A stretch of DNA of 64,000 nt from assembly GCF_040811775.1 (NCBI RefSeq), contig NZ_JBFNXW010000001.1, positions 1,736,001 through 1,800,000 on the forward strand. Direction: 5' to 3'. The translations under genes and the position numbers were made by a program. The notes beneath the pieces are model-generated. The model had not been told where the DNA came from, made no database searches, and saw only the letters and a list, made by a program, of their open reading frames with translations. Of this stretch, positions 16,369 to 25,164 are shown in pieces; positions within the stretch are counted from its first letter, which is position 1; each line of letters opens with the position of its first letter. This stretch comes from Balneola sp. MJW-20 (GTDB lineage Bacteria; Bacteroidota; Rhodothermia; Balneolales; Balneolaceae).

Positions 16369-17589
16369 CTAATTCATAGGCAATATTTTATTCTCAGTCC
16401 TAATTTTCAAAATCTGTTTCAATATAATTGACCACTTATTAATCACTATCCTCCTACTTTTCATATAATCATACCGGTCATAGATAGCAGTAACCTGATC
16501 ATCTCCTGCGAGTCCTTTATGGTTCAATAGCTTGCCTAATACTGTACGATCTGTTTCCATGCTTGCAAGATTACTGGCCATCGTTCGCCGAAGATCATGA
16601 GGCCTGAAGTCCTTTACCCCTGACTCCTTTCTTATGCGCACCTTAGCTTTTTGTATCCACTCGACCGACTGCCCTTTAACTTTAGGTGAAGGAAACACAT
16701 ACTCGCTATCAGGGAATAGCTCATTAAGGTTTTCAAGGATATCGAGCACCCAATCACTTAACGGAACCAAATGCGTACGCTTAGCTTTAGTCTGCTCTTT
16801 AGGGATTGTCCAGATCTGCTTTTTAAAGTCAATGTCTTTCCACATCATGTGCTTAGTCTCCCCTGATCGCTGACCTAAAAGGAGCAGGACTTTGAATATG
16901 GACTGAATGGGTTCATCTTGGTTTTCAAAAGCAGCCCATAATTTTCTTATCTCCTCTTCAGAGTATACTCGATCCCTGGGAGCTGATTTCTTCTTCCTTT
17001 TAATATTAAATACCGGATTTACCTCCACGATCGCTTTGTCAATTCCAAAGCTATATATACTGGAGAGAGTAGATCGCACACGATTTGAAAGGGTCGAAGC
17101 ATTCCTGTCTATAGCTATAGCATCCAAGAGGTCTATCAGCTGCTTACGAGTGATTTCTTTCACGAAATAGTCTCCAAGCTTTGGGTTCAACTCTACATCA
17201 ATGTGGCGCTGATATTCATCCGCTGTTTTCTTGCGTAGTGTGGGAAGATGTCGTTTAGAGAACTTCTGAGCTAACTCCCTGAATGTGAGCTCCTTTTTAG
17301 GAGTATGCCTTTCGACCTGTCGCTCCCGAAGAGGATCCTTACCCTTGGAAACTTTGAATGCGATTTCTTTTGCCTCATCCCTGGCTTTGGCTAATGATAT
17401 CTTATCATATGAACCGATAGTGTACCGCTTCACTTTGTTATTGTACCTATAACGATATACGAAAGACTTGTGACCGGTAGGAGTAACCCGAAGTGCAAGA
17501 CCAGGAACTAATTCGTCATAGACCTCAACTCTCTTCTCAGGGTTCTTGAAGTTCTTTATGTAGGTATCATTCAGTCTCTTTTTCGCCAT
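16369..17589 (-). CDS. int: P4-type tyrosine integrase
   Basis: The 406-residue protein has the DUF4102 arm-binding N-terminus (about 1-90, with LVPGLALRVTPTGHKSF and the KARDEA helix), a core-binding SAM-like domain (about 100-190) and the catalytic domain. Visible catalytic residues are Arg241 (GQRSGE), a Lys near 268, His331 and Arg334 (HDLRR), His357 and the tyrosine in YDRYDY (most likely Tyr370). It is intact. The start codon lies 16 bp from paired GGGACAACA sites, which suggests the integrase could bind its own promoter region. It should catalyse integration at tRNA-Arg. It sits at the end opposite the intact tRNA. Confidence 0.93.
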   Translation of the reverse strand: MAKKRLNDTYIKNFKNPEKRVEVYDELVPGLALRVTPTGHKSFVYRYRYNNKVKRYTIGSYDKISLAKARDEAKEIAFKVSKGKDPLRERQVERHTPKKELTFRELAQKFSKRHLPTLRKKTADEYQRHIDVELNPKLGDYFVKEITRKQLIDLLDAIAIDRNASTLSNRVRSTLSSIYSFGIDKAIVEVNPVFNIKRKKKSAPRDRVYSEEEIRKLWAAFENQDEPIQSIFKVLLLLGQRSGETKHMMWKDIDFKKQIWTIPKEQTKAKRTHLVPLSDWVLDILENLNELFPDSEYVFPSPKVKGQSVEWIQKAKVRIRKESGVKDFRPHDLRRTMASNLASMETDRTVLGKLLNHKGLAGDDQVTAIYDRYDYMKSRRIVINKWSIILKQILKIRTENKILPMN

Positions 17590-17605
17590 ATCATTTTTGA
17601 TCTCG

Positions 17606-17625
17606 GGGACAACAGGGGGACAACA
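17606..17625 (+). repeat. Paired GGGACAACA sites, right arm of the element
   Basis: The 20 bases are identical to 3331-3350 and in the same orientation. The copy lies between the int start and the right attachment repeat, about 116 bp from the repeat. Confidence 0.6.
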
Positions 17626-17741
17626 AATTTTGAGAAGCTATGATAACGAATGAAAATATTTGATACCATTAAAATGTTGGTAGTCAATGACTTATGATAT
17701 TATTTGAGAAGGTATGAGAACCCCTGAGAATGGCTAAATAA

Positions 17742-17842
17742 CTGACTACGGATCAGAAGGTCGGGGGTTCGAATCCTCCCGTGCGTACACGTTGCAAGCC
17801 CTTGTCTGCCAATCTATTAGAAGCAGATGAGGGTTTTTTATT
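17742..17842 (+). repeat. Right attachment repeat (attR) with tRNA-Arg 3' remnant
   Basis: This 101-bp copy is identical to 3200-3300. Its first 46 bases are the 3' part of tRNA-Arg without the 5' half, so this copy is not a gene. It ends with the displaced original terminator. Confidence 0.9.
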
Positions 17843-17918
17843 AAGGACAGTCTATTATCGTATAGCAAACCTTCGGTTACTGCAGGATCTTCCTTTTTGA
17901 ACCCGCAATCTGATTTGC

Positions 17919-19106
17919 TTAAATAAACCGGCTCATCACTCGACTCCAGATCGCAACCACTTCAGGCAGCGGGTCTCTTAGCCGGTACTTAAGATCCGTA
18001 CTTATAAAATCCTGATCAGATGCTCTTCCTGACCACTGACGCTTAAGACCTTTTAGAGCATTCTTTTTCATGTAGTACTCTCCGGTTCTGACTTCAGGCT
18101 TTTCAGTTTCTTTCCCCAAAAGGGTATCAACCCATAGCTCCATAAAATTCACTCCTGCTTCCTTAGATCCGATCATACTTCTCCATACCCGGGCATTAAA
18201 ATCTATCAGCTTGGGTTGATGATCCCGCTCGTCCATCCGGAAATCAAGATGAGCAAGCCCACTGAATCCGGTTCGTTCTATCAGCTTTTCAGCATAGTCG
18301 GTGATCAATTCTGATTCCAGAAACTCAATTGCCGTAGGATACTGATATCCCGGCTCGGCAATAGCTCGTTGAACAGTTACAGCCACCAATCTCCCCTTAT
18401 CTGCCAGCAAACTGCAATCGATGTTATATCCCGGAATCAATTCCTGCAGAATAAAGCTGTCATCCGGATTCACAAAAGGTATCTGGTCTTTAGATTTTAA
18501 ATATTCTTCCAGCTCATCCACAGAGTTGATCATTTGTATTCCATATCCTCCCCCCAGGTGTACCGGTTTAACCAGTGCAGGAAGATATTCCTGGTATTCA
18601 ACAACGGATTTATTCTCATCTATCACTACCGTCCATGGGGTTTCTAGTCCGCATTCTTTTAATAAATCATGCAGTTCATTCTTATAAATGAGGCGATTAA
18701 ATTCTTTCGCTTCAACTGATCTGGGTATGATCACTTTTCCATCCAGCATTGATGCTATGCTGCTCAGCGCAACTATGTATTGCTCATCTGTCGGAATGAT
18801 GATATCAGCTCCGGTCCGGTGGACAATATTCAACAACTCCTCACCAAATTCCTTCGAATTGTTTAAATCAGAAGAATATGTGTTTTTACTGCTGATATAC
18901 CTTGAATACTCTGGCACATTAAACCTTTCCCCTGAATGGGATAATGCATGCAGGATCATATTATTATTACTTAAACCCAGCAGTCTTACTGCAGACAGTG
19001 CAAGATTATCACCGGTACCCAGTATTAAAACAGATAATGACACTTCTATAAGGTTTGATTCTCTTAGCTTTCGTATTCTATATATCGGGTTGAAATTCTG
19101 TACCAT
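17919..19106 (-). CDS. ATP-grasp family ligase (second of a tandem pair)
   Basis: The 395-residue protein has a Rossmann-like pre-ATP-grasp domain (SVLILGTGDNLALSAVRLL), then the ATP-grasp fold: LVKPVHLGGGYGI (lysine and glycine loop), FILQELIPGYNIDCSLL (adenine-binding strand) and LIDFNARVW (metal-binding). Such enzymes join a carboxylate and an amine through an acyl phosphate. The closest shape is carbamoyl-phosphate-synthase-like carboxylate-amine ligases of unknown substrate. It overlaps the upstream paralogue by 43 bp, so the first codons may be misassigned. It lies 77 bp outside the integrated element. Confidence 0.75.
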   Translation of the reverse strand: MVQNFNPIYRIRKLRESNLIEVSLSVLILGTGDNLALSAVRLLGLSNNNMILHALSHSGERFNVPEYSRYISSKNTYSSDLNNSKEFGEELLNIVHRTGADIIIPTDEQYIVALSSIASMLDGKVIIPRSVEAKEFNRLIYKNELHDLLKECGLETPWTVVIDENKSVVEYQEYLPALVKPVHLGGGYGIQMINSVDELEEYLKSKDQIPFVNPDDSFILQELIPGYNIDCSLLADKGRLVAVTVQRAIAEPGYQYPTAIEFLESELITDYAEKLIERTGFSGLAHLDFRMDERDHQPKLIDFNARVWRSMIGSKEAGVNFMELWVDTLLGKETEKPEVRTGEYYMKKNALKGLKRQWSGRASDQDFISTDLKYRLRDPLPEVVAIWSRVMSRFI

Positions 19107-20200
19107 AAGGAAAGGAACTCAGGAAGCGGGTCCCTTAACCGATCCATCAAATCAAAATAATGCTCAACCTTGTTGTCCTTTTTATTTAAAATATTGCGTA
19201 ACGCGCCTGAGCCGGAATAGTAGATCGCGTCGTTATAAGACGCATTTACTTTCTTACCAGCTACCATCTGAATCAATACCTCCATAAAGTTTACCCCTAT
19301 ATCTGTTGATCCCATAAGTGTTGACCAGACACGAGGATTGAAATCGATCATCTTATATGTGTCATCCCGATTATCCCATCTGAAATCAGTATTAGCAATA
19401 CCACTGAAATTATATTGGGACACAAAATTTCTTATATAGCTCTCAATATGATCGTTCTTAATGAACTGAACACATTTTGCGTAAGTCATACCGCGGTCTT
19501 CAATGCCTTGCTGAATGGTAAATGCAAGTACCTTACCCTCCTGAGCAATAAAACTGCAGCCAAAATTTTCTCCCGGTATAAATTCCTGCAGAACATAACC
19601 TTCCTGCATATTTATATACTGAGCATCTCTTTTTTCTTCAAAATATTTACGGATCTCTTCAAAGGAGTTAACCTTCGCAACTCCGTACCCTGAAAAACCA
19701 TGGACCGGCTTTATGACACACGGAAAATCATTCCATTCAATATGATCCAATTCTTGTTCATTCAAAGAAATTGTTTTTGGGGAGGGGAATCCCAATTCAT
19801 TGAGAACCTTGTATAGCTCATTTTTTTGAGTGATCCGTCTAAGTCGTTTAGTGTCTGTCAGAGGAGGTAAGTTCACCCGTTTTGACAACCGGTCTTTATT
19901 ATTTGAAATGAACTCTACATATTTTTCCTCGATAGGTATCAGCAGGTCAATATCATAAAGCTCCATCTTTTCTTCTAATTCTGATACTACTTCACTCGAT
20001 CCGAGATCTGATTCCAAAATCAATCTTTTTGATATGTACCTTGAGCTCTCCGGTATTTTGATTTTTTCATTTACAGGGGAGATCACATAAACTTTTATTT
20101 CCGGCAACTCCTTTCCTAAAGACCGGATCACCGGCAAAGCCAGATTACTCTCTGTACCCAGTAATAAAACTGATTTAATTTGAGTTTCTCTTATACCCAT
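19064..20200 (-). CDS. ATP-grasp family ligase (first of a tandem pair)
   Basis: The 378-residue protein is clearly paralogous to its downstream neighbour. It shares LLGTESNLALPVIRSLG near the N-terminus, CVIKPVHGFSGYGV, VLQEFIPGENFGCSF, MIDFNPRVWSTLMGS and the C-terminal LRDPLPEFLSLW. The order matches a complete ATP-grasp enzyme. The pair may act one after the other on a small molecule or peptide, or as a heterodimer. The divergent gene on the other side is a histidine kinase. Confidence 0.75.
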   Translation of the reverse strand: MGIRETQIKSVLLLGTESNLALPVIRSLGKELPEIKVYVISPVNEKIKIPESSRYISKRLILESDLGSSEVVSELEEKMELYDIDLLIPIEEKYVEFISNNKDRLSKRVNLPPLTDTKRLRRITQKNELYKVLNELGFPSPKTISLNEQELDHIEWNDFPCVIKPVHGFSGYGVAKVNSFEEIRKYFEEKRDAQYINMQEGYVLQEFIPGENFGCSFIAQEGKVLAFTIQQGIEDRGMTYAKCVQFIKNDHIESYIRNFVSQYNFSGIANTDFRWDNRDDTYKMIDFNPRVWSTLMGSTDIGVNFMEVLIQMVAGKKVNASYNDAIYYSGSGALRNILNKKDNKVEHYFDLMDRLRDPLPEFLSLWYRISTRYIEYES

Positions 20201-20393
20201 ACTTACACCCGATAATGTACCACGTATATATCTGGTTCAATTTACTCCATAACATCCTCAAGGTAAAGAACCAGTTTTATATCTCTTTCTATCTTTAAAT
20301 GAACATAGGTTTGAACTTTATATTTATTTACTCTTTATTAGTGTAATTATATAGCGTTCAGCAGCTTAGGGGATATTACAGCTTTAGGGTATC

Positions 20394-21689
20394 ATGCGTT
20401 CTAACATTACGAGCTTCAGCACCACCTATCAGGATTATGTCAGGCATCCGCTAGTGACTATAACCATTGGCTTGACTGCTGTTTCCGGTTATATCGCAGA
20501 TGCACTACTTTTTTCTTTTTCCAATGTTATCCTGTTGAATTATACCTGTGCAGCAGCATCACTTCTAATAACCTTCTTCTATCTCCTGAAGTGGCGTGAT
20601 CCATGGCAAACTCTGGGCAGCCTGTGTATAATTTTTGGTTTGAATCTGATTGCTGCACCATACCTGGAATTGGAGGTACTTAATTTCTCTTCCTTCTATT
20701 TCAGGAACTCCCTTTTTTACTGGGTCCTGATACCTTTGACTGGTTTGATCTGGAACAGCCGCATTAGCCTTATAAGTGCCTTTATTTTTTTGATTCAATA
20801 CCTCTCGATCCTCTTCCTTACTGGGGACGAATATCTGTATGAAAGCTTTTTCACTGTAATCTTTGTACTGGCTATCTATACATTTGCGATCTACAGCATC
20901 ATTGAAAGCATAAAATCGAGCCTTCAATATCAGCGGGAGCTGATCGGCATCCTTGAGTCAAAGTCTACTGAACTGGATGAACTGGTTGCCAGCAGAAATA
21001 AAATGCTCTCTATCATCAGCCATGATCTCAGAACTCCGATGATGAGCTTAAATACACTCTCCTTTTTGATTCGTGATGAACTAAAAGAGATTCCATCGAA
21101 TGAATTAAAGGAAAACTTCGACATCATGGATCAGACTATTCGTTCCACTAATGACCTGATCAACAACCTGCTTGAATGGAGCCGTAATCGTAACCAGACC
21201 TCGGATATAAGTCCCGAGAATCTGGATGTCATTCATACTATCAAAAGTGTTACTGACCTGCTTAGTTCTGCTGCAAAACAAAAGAACATTCAACTTAAAA
21301 TAGGTCCACTTGATAATAATACTATATACGCTGACTCAAACTCTCTGCACACTATTCTCAGAAACCTGATCGCTAATGCGCTTAAATTTACAGAAGAAGG
21401 GGGCCTTATAAGGGTATATTCTGAAAATGCTCCCTCGGAGTCTTTATTGGTTGTTGAGGATAATGGAATGGGCATGGATGAGCAAAAAATCAGTGAATTG
21501 ACAGATCCTGCAAATTTTAAAAGTAGCAGAGGTACTGAAAACGAGCGGGGTACCGGCCTGGGATTCAATCTCTGCATGGATCTCATGAACCTGCATCATG
21601 GGAAAATACTCGTTGAGAGTGAAAAAGGTGTAGGCACAAAAGTTACACTTTGCTTTCCAGACCCTGTTCCAGGCACACCAGGGAACTAA
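20394..21689 (+). CDS. Membrane sensor histidine kinase
   Basis: The 431-residue protein has about six hydrophobic segments in residues 20-170, with no extracytoplasmic sensor domain. A short coiled coil follows, then HisKA with SHDLRTPM (phosphoacceptor His210) and the HATPase domain (NALKF N-box, DNGMGM G1, GTGLGF G2). It is complete and active-looking. No response regulator lies next to it. Confidence 0.85.
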   Translation: MRSNITSFSTTYQDYVRHPLVTITIGLTAVSGYIADALLFSFSNVILLNYTCAAASLLITFFYLLKWRDPWQTLGSLCIIFGLNLIAAPYLELEVLNFSSFYFRNSLFYWVLIPLTGLIWNSRISLISAFIFLIQYLSILFLTGDEYLYESFFTVIFVLAIYTFAIYSIIESIKSSLQYQRELIGILESKSTELDELVASRNKMLSIISHDLRTPMMSLNTLSFLIRDELKEIPSNELKENFDIMDQTIRSTNDLINNLLEWSRNRNQTSDISPENLDVIHTIKSVTDLLSSAAKQKNIQLKIGPLDNNTIYADSNSLHTILRNLIANALKFTEEGGLIRVYSENAPSESLLVVEDNGMGMDEQKISELTDPANFKSSRGTENERGTGLGFNLCMDLMNLHHGKILVESEKGVGTKVTLCFPDPVPGTPGN

Positions 21690-21738
21690 TATTACTTGAC
21701 TTACATTAAGTTATTGACTCATAAATAACTATAAAGTC

Positions 21739-21903
21739 ATGGATAAATATTCTAAACGCTATAAAATTGATTACGACGGTATGGGTGATTTTTCCAGAAT
21801 ACCCACCTTCAATGACGGCAACAGAAAGGAAGACATGAGTTTTTCTCACAAGTGCCTGAACTTTTTCCTTAACCTGCTCAATAACAGCCGTACAGCAAAC
21901 TGA
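21739..21903 (+). CDS. Small hypothetical protein (54 residues)
   Basis: A short frame starts at ATG 21739 and ends at TGA 21901-21903. It starts MDKYSKRYKIDYDG and ends with a hydrophobic helix, CLNFFLNLLNN. It lies 49 bp after the histidine kinase on the same strand and ends 7 bp before the stop of a converging gene. No family is recognised; support is position and codon quality only. Confidence 0.35.
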   Translation: MDKYSKRYKIDYDGMGDFSRIPTFNDGNRKEDMSFSHKCLNFFLNLLNNSRTAN

Positions 21904-21910
21904 ATAAAAT

Positions 21911-22495
21911 TCAGGGTGTTATCCAGTTATCAATAATCCTTTCACCTGAGATTACTCTTTTTGCCCTGAGGTGCTCAATTCCATTCAGCTGAAGAAATTC
22001 GGCCTCCTCAAGAGTGATTTCGATCACACAAAAGTGACCTGGATTCAGACCTTCCCATTCAAAGGCTTCTTCCGGAGATGATATTCTTTCCCCGGGGGTG
22101 TGAACAGACGTGTATGAGTGATATCCATGCTTTCCCTGCTCTTCCCAATACTGTTCTTTAGTTTCCCCGTCTGTATATATTTCAGCTTTCCCGTTGGCCC
22201 TTAGCTGCAAACTCATCTCATCATTCCAGAACAACAGGGAAACGCTTGGGTTATTCTCGATCTGACCTACCTTGAGGCTTCTGGAGTCGGTGAATATAAT
22301 AAACCGGTTACCGTCCTTATAATCCCTTAAAACTACTTTCCGCAAGTCGGGTTTTTCGTTAGTGTCGACGGTTCCAAGTATGGGATATCTGTAGGGATGG
22401 TCTTTTTCTGATGCAGCTTTTTCAACCTCTTCCCAAATTGCTTCCCATGCTACATGAAGGCTTATGTTCTTACTGATGATCATCTTATTGCTCAA
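21911..22495 (-). CDS. Pyridoxamine-5'-phosphate-oxidase-like FMN protein
   Basis: The 194-residue protein has a split-barrel FMN-binding fold: LRKVVLRDYKDGNRFIIFTD (FMN-phosphate region), SLLFWNDEMSLQLRANGKAEI and the C-terminal LRAKRVISGERIIDNWITP, which resembles the PdxH ending. It could be a pyridoxamine oxidase relative rather than PdxH itself, because the PdxH C-terminal RL.DR motif is altered. It overlaps the CPXCG gene by 11 bp. Confidence 0.75.
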   Translation of the reverse strand: MSNKMIISKNISLHVAWEAIWEEVEKAASEKDHPYRYPILGTVDTNEKPDLRKVVLRDYKDGNRFIIFTDSRSLKVGQIENNPSVSLLFWNDEMSLQLRANGKAEIYTDGETKEQYWEEQGKHGYHSYTSVHTPGERISSPEEAFEWEGLNPGHFCVIEITLEEAEFLQLNGIEHLRAKRVISGERIIDNWITP

Positions 22496-22676
22496 TAGAT
22501 CCTGCCTCGAATTCTGTCAACTGGTCTTCAGAAAACTTATACCGGACCAGAATTGGGTTACAGCATACCTGACAGTCTTCAATATATTCCTGCTCGGGAT
22601 AATATCTTTCTAGCTCCATTGATATACTGCTTCCGCAATAGGGACAACTGAATATGTGTTCTTTCAGGCCAAACAT
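22485..22676 (-). CDS. CPXCG-motif cysteine-rich protein
   Basis: The 63-residue protein carries CPYCGSSISM near the N-terminus and CQVCCNPI in the middle. These give two metal-binding pairs typical of the CPXCG small-protein family. The function is unknown. Translation is probably coupled to the downstream flavoprotein. Confidence 0.8.
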   Translation of the reverse strand: MFGLKEHIFSCPYCGSSISMELERYYPEQEYIEDCQVCCNPILVRYKFSEDQLTEFEAGSIEQ

Positions 22677-22752
22677 AAGTTATTCTGTATTTCGCTTTTT
22701 GAATAAAACGGATCAACAGATAATTACATTCACTTCTAGGAAAGCAGATAGC

Positions 22753-24600
22753 CTAAGGACGCATTGCAGCAATATTTACCAGCTTTTGCTCCATCTCTGC
22801 AGGATTGAAGGGCTTGGTAACGTAATCGTTCATTCCAGTAGCATATACTTTTTCACGAACTTCTTTTAGTGCCGCAGCAGTCAGTGCAATGATAGGAACA
22901 TTCCTTTTATACGGATCATCCAACTTCCGTATGTGTGCCGTTGCATCAAATCCATCCATGTTGGGCATCTGCAGATCCATGAGAATAAGGTCATGATTAT
23001 TCCTCTTCATTTCTTCAACGGCTTTTTCTCCGTCTTCAACAATTGTGAGAACAACCTCCCATCGCTGGAGAAATCGTTGCATGACTTTCTGGTTCACCAG
23101 GTTATCCTCGGCCAACAAAATTCGGAATCCTTTTAGTGCTTCAGCAGTATCAATTTTATTGGAATCAACTTTCGCTTTTTCTTTTCCGATACCTTTTCCA
23201 AATACCAGTTCTACAAAGAAGCTGCTGCCTTCGCCTTTAGAACTCTCAACGTTTAGTGAACCGCCCTGCAGTTCGACTAGCTGCTTGGAAATGGTTAGAC
23301 CCAGCCCTGTTCCCCCAAATAGTCGCTTCGTATCCTGGCTTGCCTGTGTAAAGCTCTCAAAAATGGATTCGATGCGGTGTTCTTCTATACCAATACCGGT
23401 ATCTGTTACCTCAAATAAAAGTTCAATTCGGTCTTCCATATTGTCGATGGATTTCACCGCAAGTAATACCTCACCCTCTTCAGTAAACTTCAATGCATTA
23501 CTAATAAGATTATTCAAGATCTGAGTGAGTCTGGCAGGATCACCGATCAGGTTGTTAGGTATCTCATCTCCTATAACGACCTTCAGTTCAATTCCTTTAT
23601 TTTCTGCAGTAGTACTGAAGCTTTCTGCGATTACGTCGATCAGCTTATCCAGTTCAAACTCTATGGATTCGAACTCTATTTTACCTGCCTCAATCTTTGA
23701 AAAATCCAATACATCATCGATCAGACTTAACAAGGTCTTTCCTGAAAAATCAAGGATATTGATCGGCTCAAGCTGATCCGGTCTTGGATCATCCTGTTTT
23801 AAGAGATGGGTCATGCCTAGAATTGCATTCATAGGAGTTCTGATCTCATGGCTCATGGTGGCCAGAAACTCTGACTTTGCTTTCGTGCTCTTCTCCAGTT
23901 CTTCAGAAGTTACTTCCAGCTGAGCTATATATTCTTCCATTTTTTGCTGGTTGTAACTTAACTCTCTGTTTAGTTCCTGTTCTTTTTCCAGTAATTCCAG
24001 AGTCTGATATTCAGCATCTTCTCTGTACTCGGAAAAAGTGTTAAAGATGATCCAGGTTGTTACAAAGGAACAGGTAAGCACTGACCAGCGTATCCAGGAA
24101 TACCCGGTAGCATCTATTGCTACCCGCTCAAAAATAATGTAATCCAGGATCACAAAAGAAATGACGGACAGGCTGATACCGATATTTCTCAGATAAACAT
24201 GATTGTTATCAAAAAGAAGGATCGAAAGTCCCATTGCCGGGATAAAAAAGGCCTGTATTAAAGCTTCATCCCCAAAAACAGCACTTAAAACCAGGATTCC
24301 GATATCTATATACGCGATGAGCATCATTTTGGAGGTCTTCTCAAATCCCTGTCGAGCCAGTATCGGGATCAGTAAGAAGGCAAGTGCTATAGAAAGGAAG
24401 AACCAGGTTAAAGAAACGGATTCATTTATCTGAAAAGCTATGAGAAAGAGTACCGATACTCCTGCCAGAAAGAAGGAGACCGAATTAAGCACACTCATCC
24501 CCTTCCTGGAATGCTCTATCTCCGTGTCATCACGTAGATCTTTTCCAAGAGCTATATCGGATATGCCCGTAAGAGAGAATCTGGCGCTCATTTCTTTCAT
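22753..24600 (-). CDS. Hybrid sensor histidine kinase with receiver domain
   Basis: The 615-residue protein has six predicted membrane helices (about 37-190) and a coiled coil (195-240). HisKA carries SHEIRTPMNAILG (His251). The HATPase has NALKF, DTGIGI and GTGLGL. A C-terminal receiver contains LMDLQMPNMDG (Asp542) and ends with NDYVTKPF. The phosphorelay is internal up to the receiver; a separate phosphotransfer protein is not in the window. Confidence 0.88.
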   Translation of the reverse strand: MKEMSARFSLTGISDIALGKDLRDDTEIEHSRKGMSVLNSVSFFLAGVSVLFLIAFQINESVSLTWFFLSIALAFLLIPILARQGFEKTSKMMLIAYIDIGILVLSAVFGDEALIQAFFIPAMGLSILLFDNNHVYLRNIGISLSVISFVILDYIIFERVAIDATGYSWIRWSVLTCSFVTTWIIFNTFSEYREDAEYQTLELLEKEQELNRELSYNQQKMEEYIAQLEVTSEELEKSTKAKSEFLATMSHEIRTPMNAILGMTHLLKQDDPRPDQLEPINILDFSGKTLLSLIDDVLDFSKIEAGKIEFESIEFELDKLIDVIAESFSTTAENKGIELKVVIGDEIPNNLIGDPARLTQILNNLISNALKFTEEGEVLLAVKSIDNMEDRIELLFEVTDTGIGIEEHRIESIFESFTQASQDTKRLFGGTGLGLTISKQLVELQGGSLNVESSKGEGSSFFVELVFGKGIGKEKAKVDSNKIDTAEALKGFRILLAEDNLVNQKVMQRFLQRWEVVLTIVEDGEKAVEEMKRNNHDLILMDLQMPNMDGFDATAHIRKLDDPYKRNVPIIALTAAALKEVREKVYATGMNDYVTKPFNPAEMEQKLVNIAAMRP

Positions 24601-24645
24601 TTAAATAACAAAATAAGCTAAATCTCAGCAGGGCTACCATTAGAA

Positions 24646-25074
24646 TCATCTTATGTTTTGGCGGGCCTTAAATGCCATAGCATAGATCTTCATCTGCTTA
24701 ACCATAGAAGCAAGGCCGTTGGCGCGGGTGGGTGAAAGATGCTGAGCCATCCCGATCTTGTTGATAAACTCCGGATCTGTGTTTAGAATCTCGTCCGGGC
24801 TGTGCCCTGAATATAATCTGACCAACAGAGCAACCAGTCCTTTGGTGATAGCCGCATCGGAGTCTGCCTGAAACCGGATACTATTATTCTCTTCATCAGC
24901 TTTTAGCCAAACCTGAGATTGACAGCCTTTAACGAGATTATCCTCGGTTTTATCTTCTTCATTCATCGGGTCCAGACGGCTGCCCAGTTTGATAATATAT
25001 TTATATCTCTCCGGCCAGTCTTGCAGGAGTTCAAATTCTTTTACAATGCGTGCCTGTTCTTCCTGAATGTCCAT
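24646..25074 (-). CDS. sufE: SufE cysteine desulfuration protein
   Basis: The 142-residue protein matches SufE. It contains NLVKGCQSQVWL with the sulfur-accepting Cys51, DSDAAITKGLVALL and HLSPTRANGL. SufE takes persulfide from SufS for Fe-S cluster assembly. I chose the start at 25074 (MDIQEEQ). The longer frame from 25146 would run through the neighbour's terminator and adds residues not typical of the family. Confidence 0.9.
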   Translation of the reverse strand: MDIQEEQARIVKEFELLQDWPERYKYIIKLGSRLDPMNEEDKTEDNLVKGCQSQVWLKADEENNSIRFQADSDAAITKGLVALLVRLYSGHSPDEILNTDPEFINKIGMAQHLSPTRANGLASMVKQMKIYAMAFKARQNIR

Positions 25075-25111
25075 TTTCTTTGAAATATAAGACTTTAAGC
25101 GATGCCTGATA

Positions 25112-25139
25112 AAATAAAAGCCTGCATTCCTGCAGGCTC
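25112..25139 (-). terminator. Terminator of the PAS-domain gene
   Basis: AGCCTGCA (25120-25127) pairs with TGCAGGCT (25131-25138). The minus-strand product is followed by TTTATTTT. It lies between the PAS gene stop (25165) and the sufE start. Confidence 0.75.
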
Positions 25140-25164
25140 TCATCATAGGTCGTATGGGGTAAAA

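Noticed and set aside
17742..17787. Second tRNA-Arg gene
   Set aside because: Only the 3' part from the anticodon stem is present; the 5' half is missing. It is the attR remnant.
23045..23524. 159-codon frame antisense to the hybrid kinase
   Set aside because: It is a mirror of the HATPase region and Ser/Pro-rich without motifs.
25075..25146. N-terminal extension of SufE
   Set aside because: It runs over the terminator of the neighbouring gene and is not part of the SufE fold.
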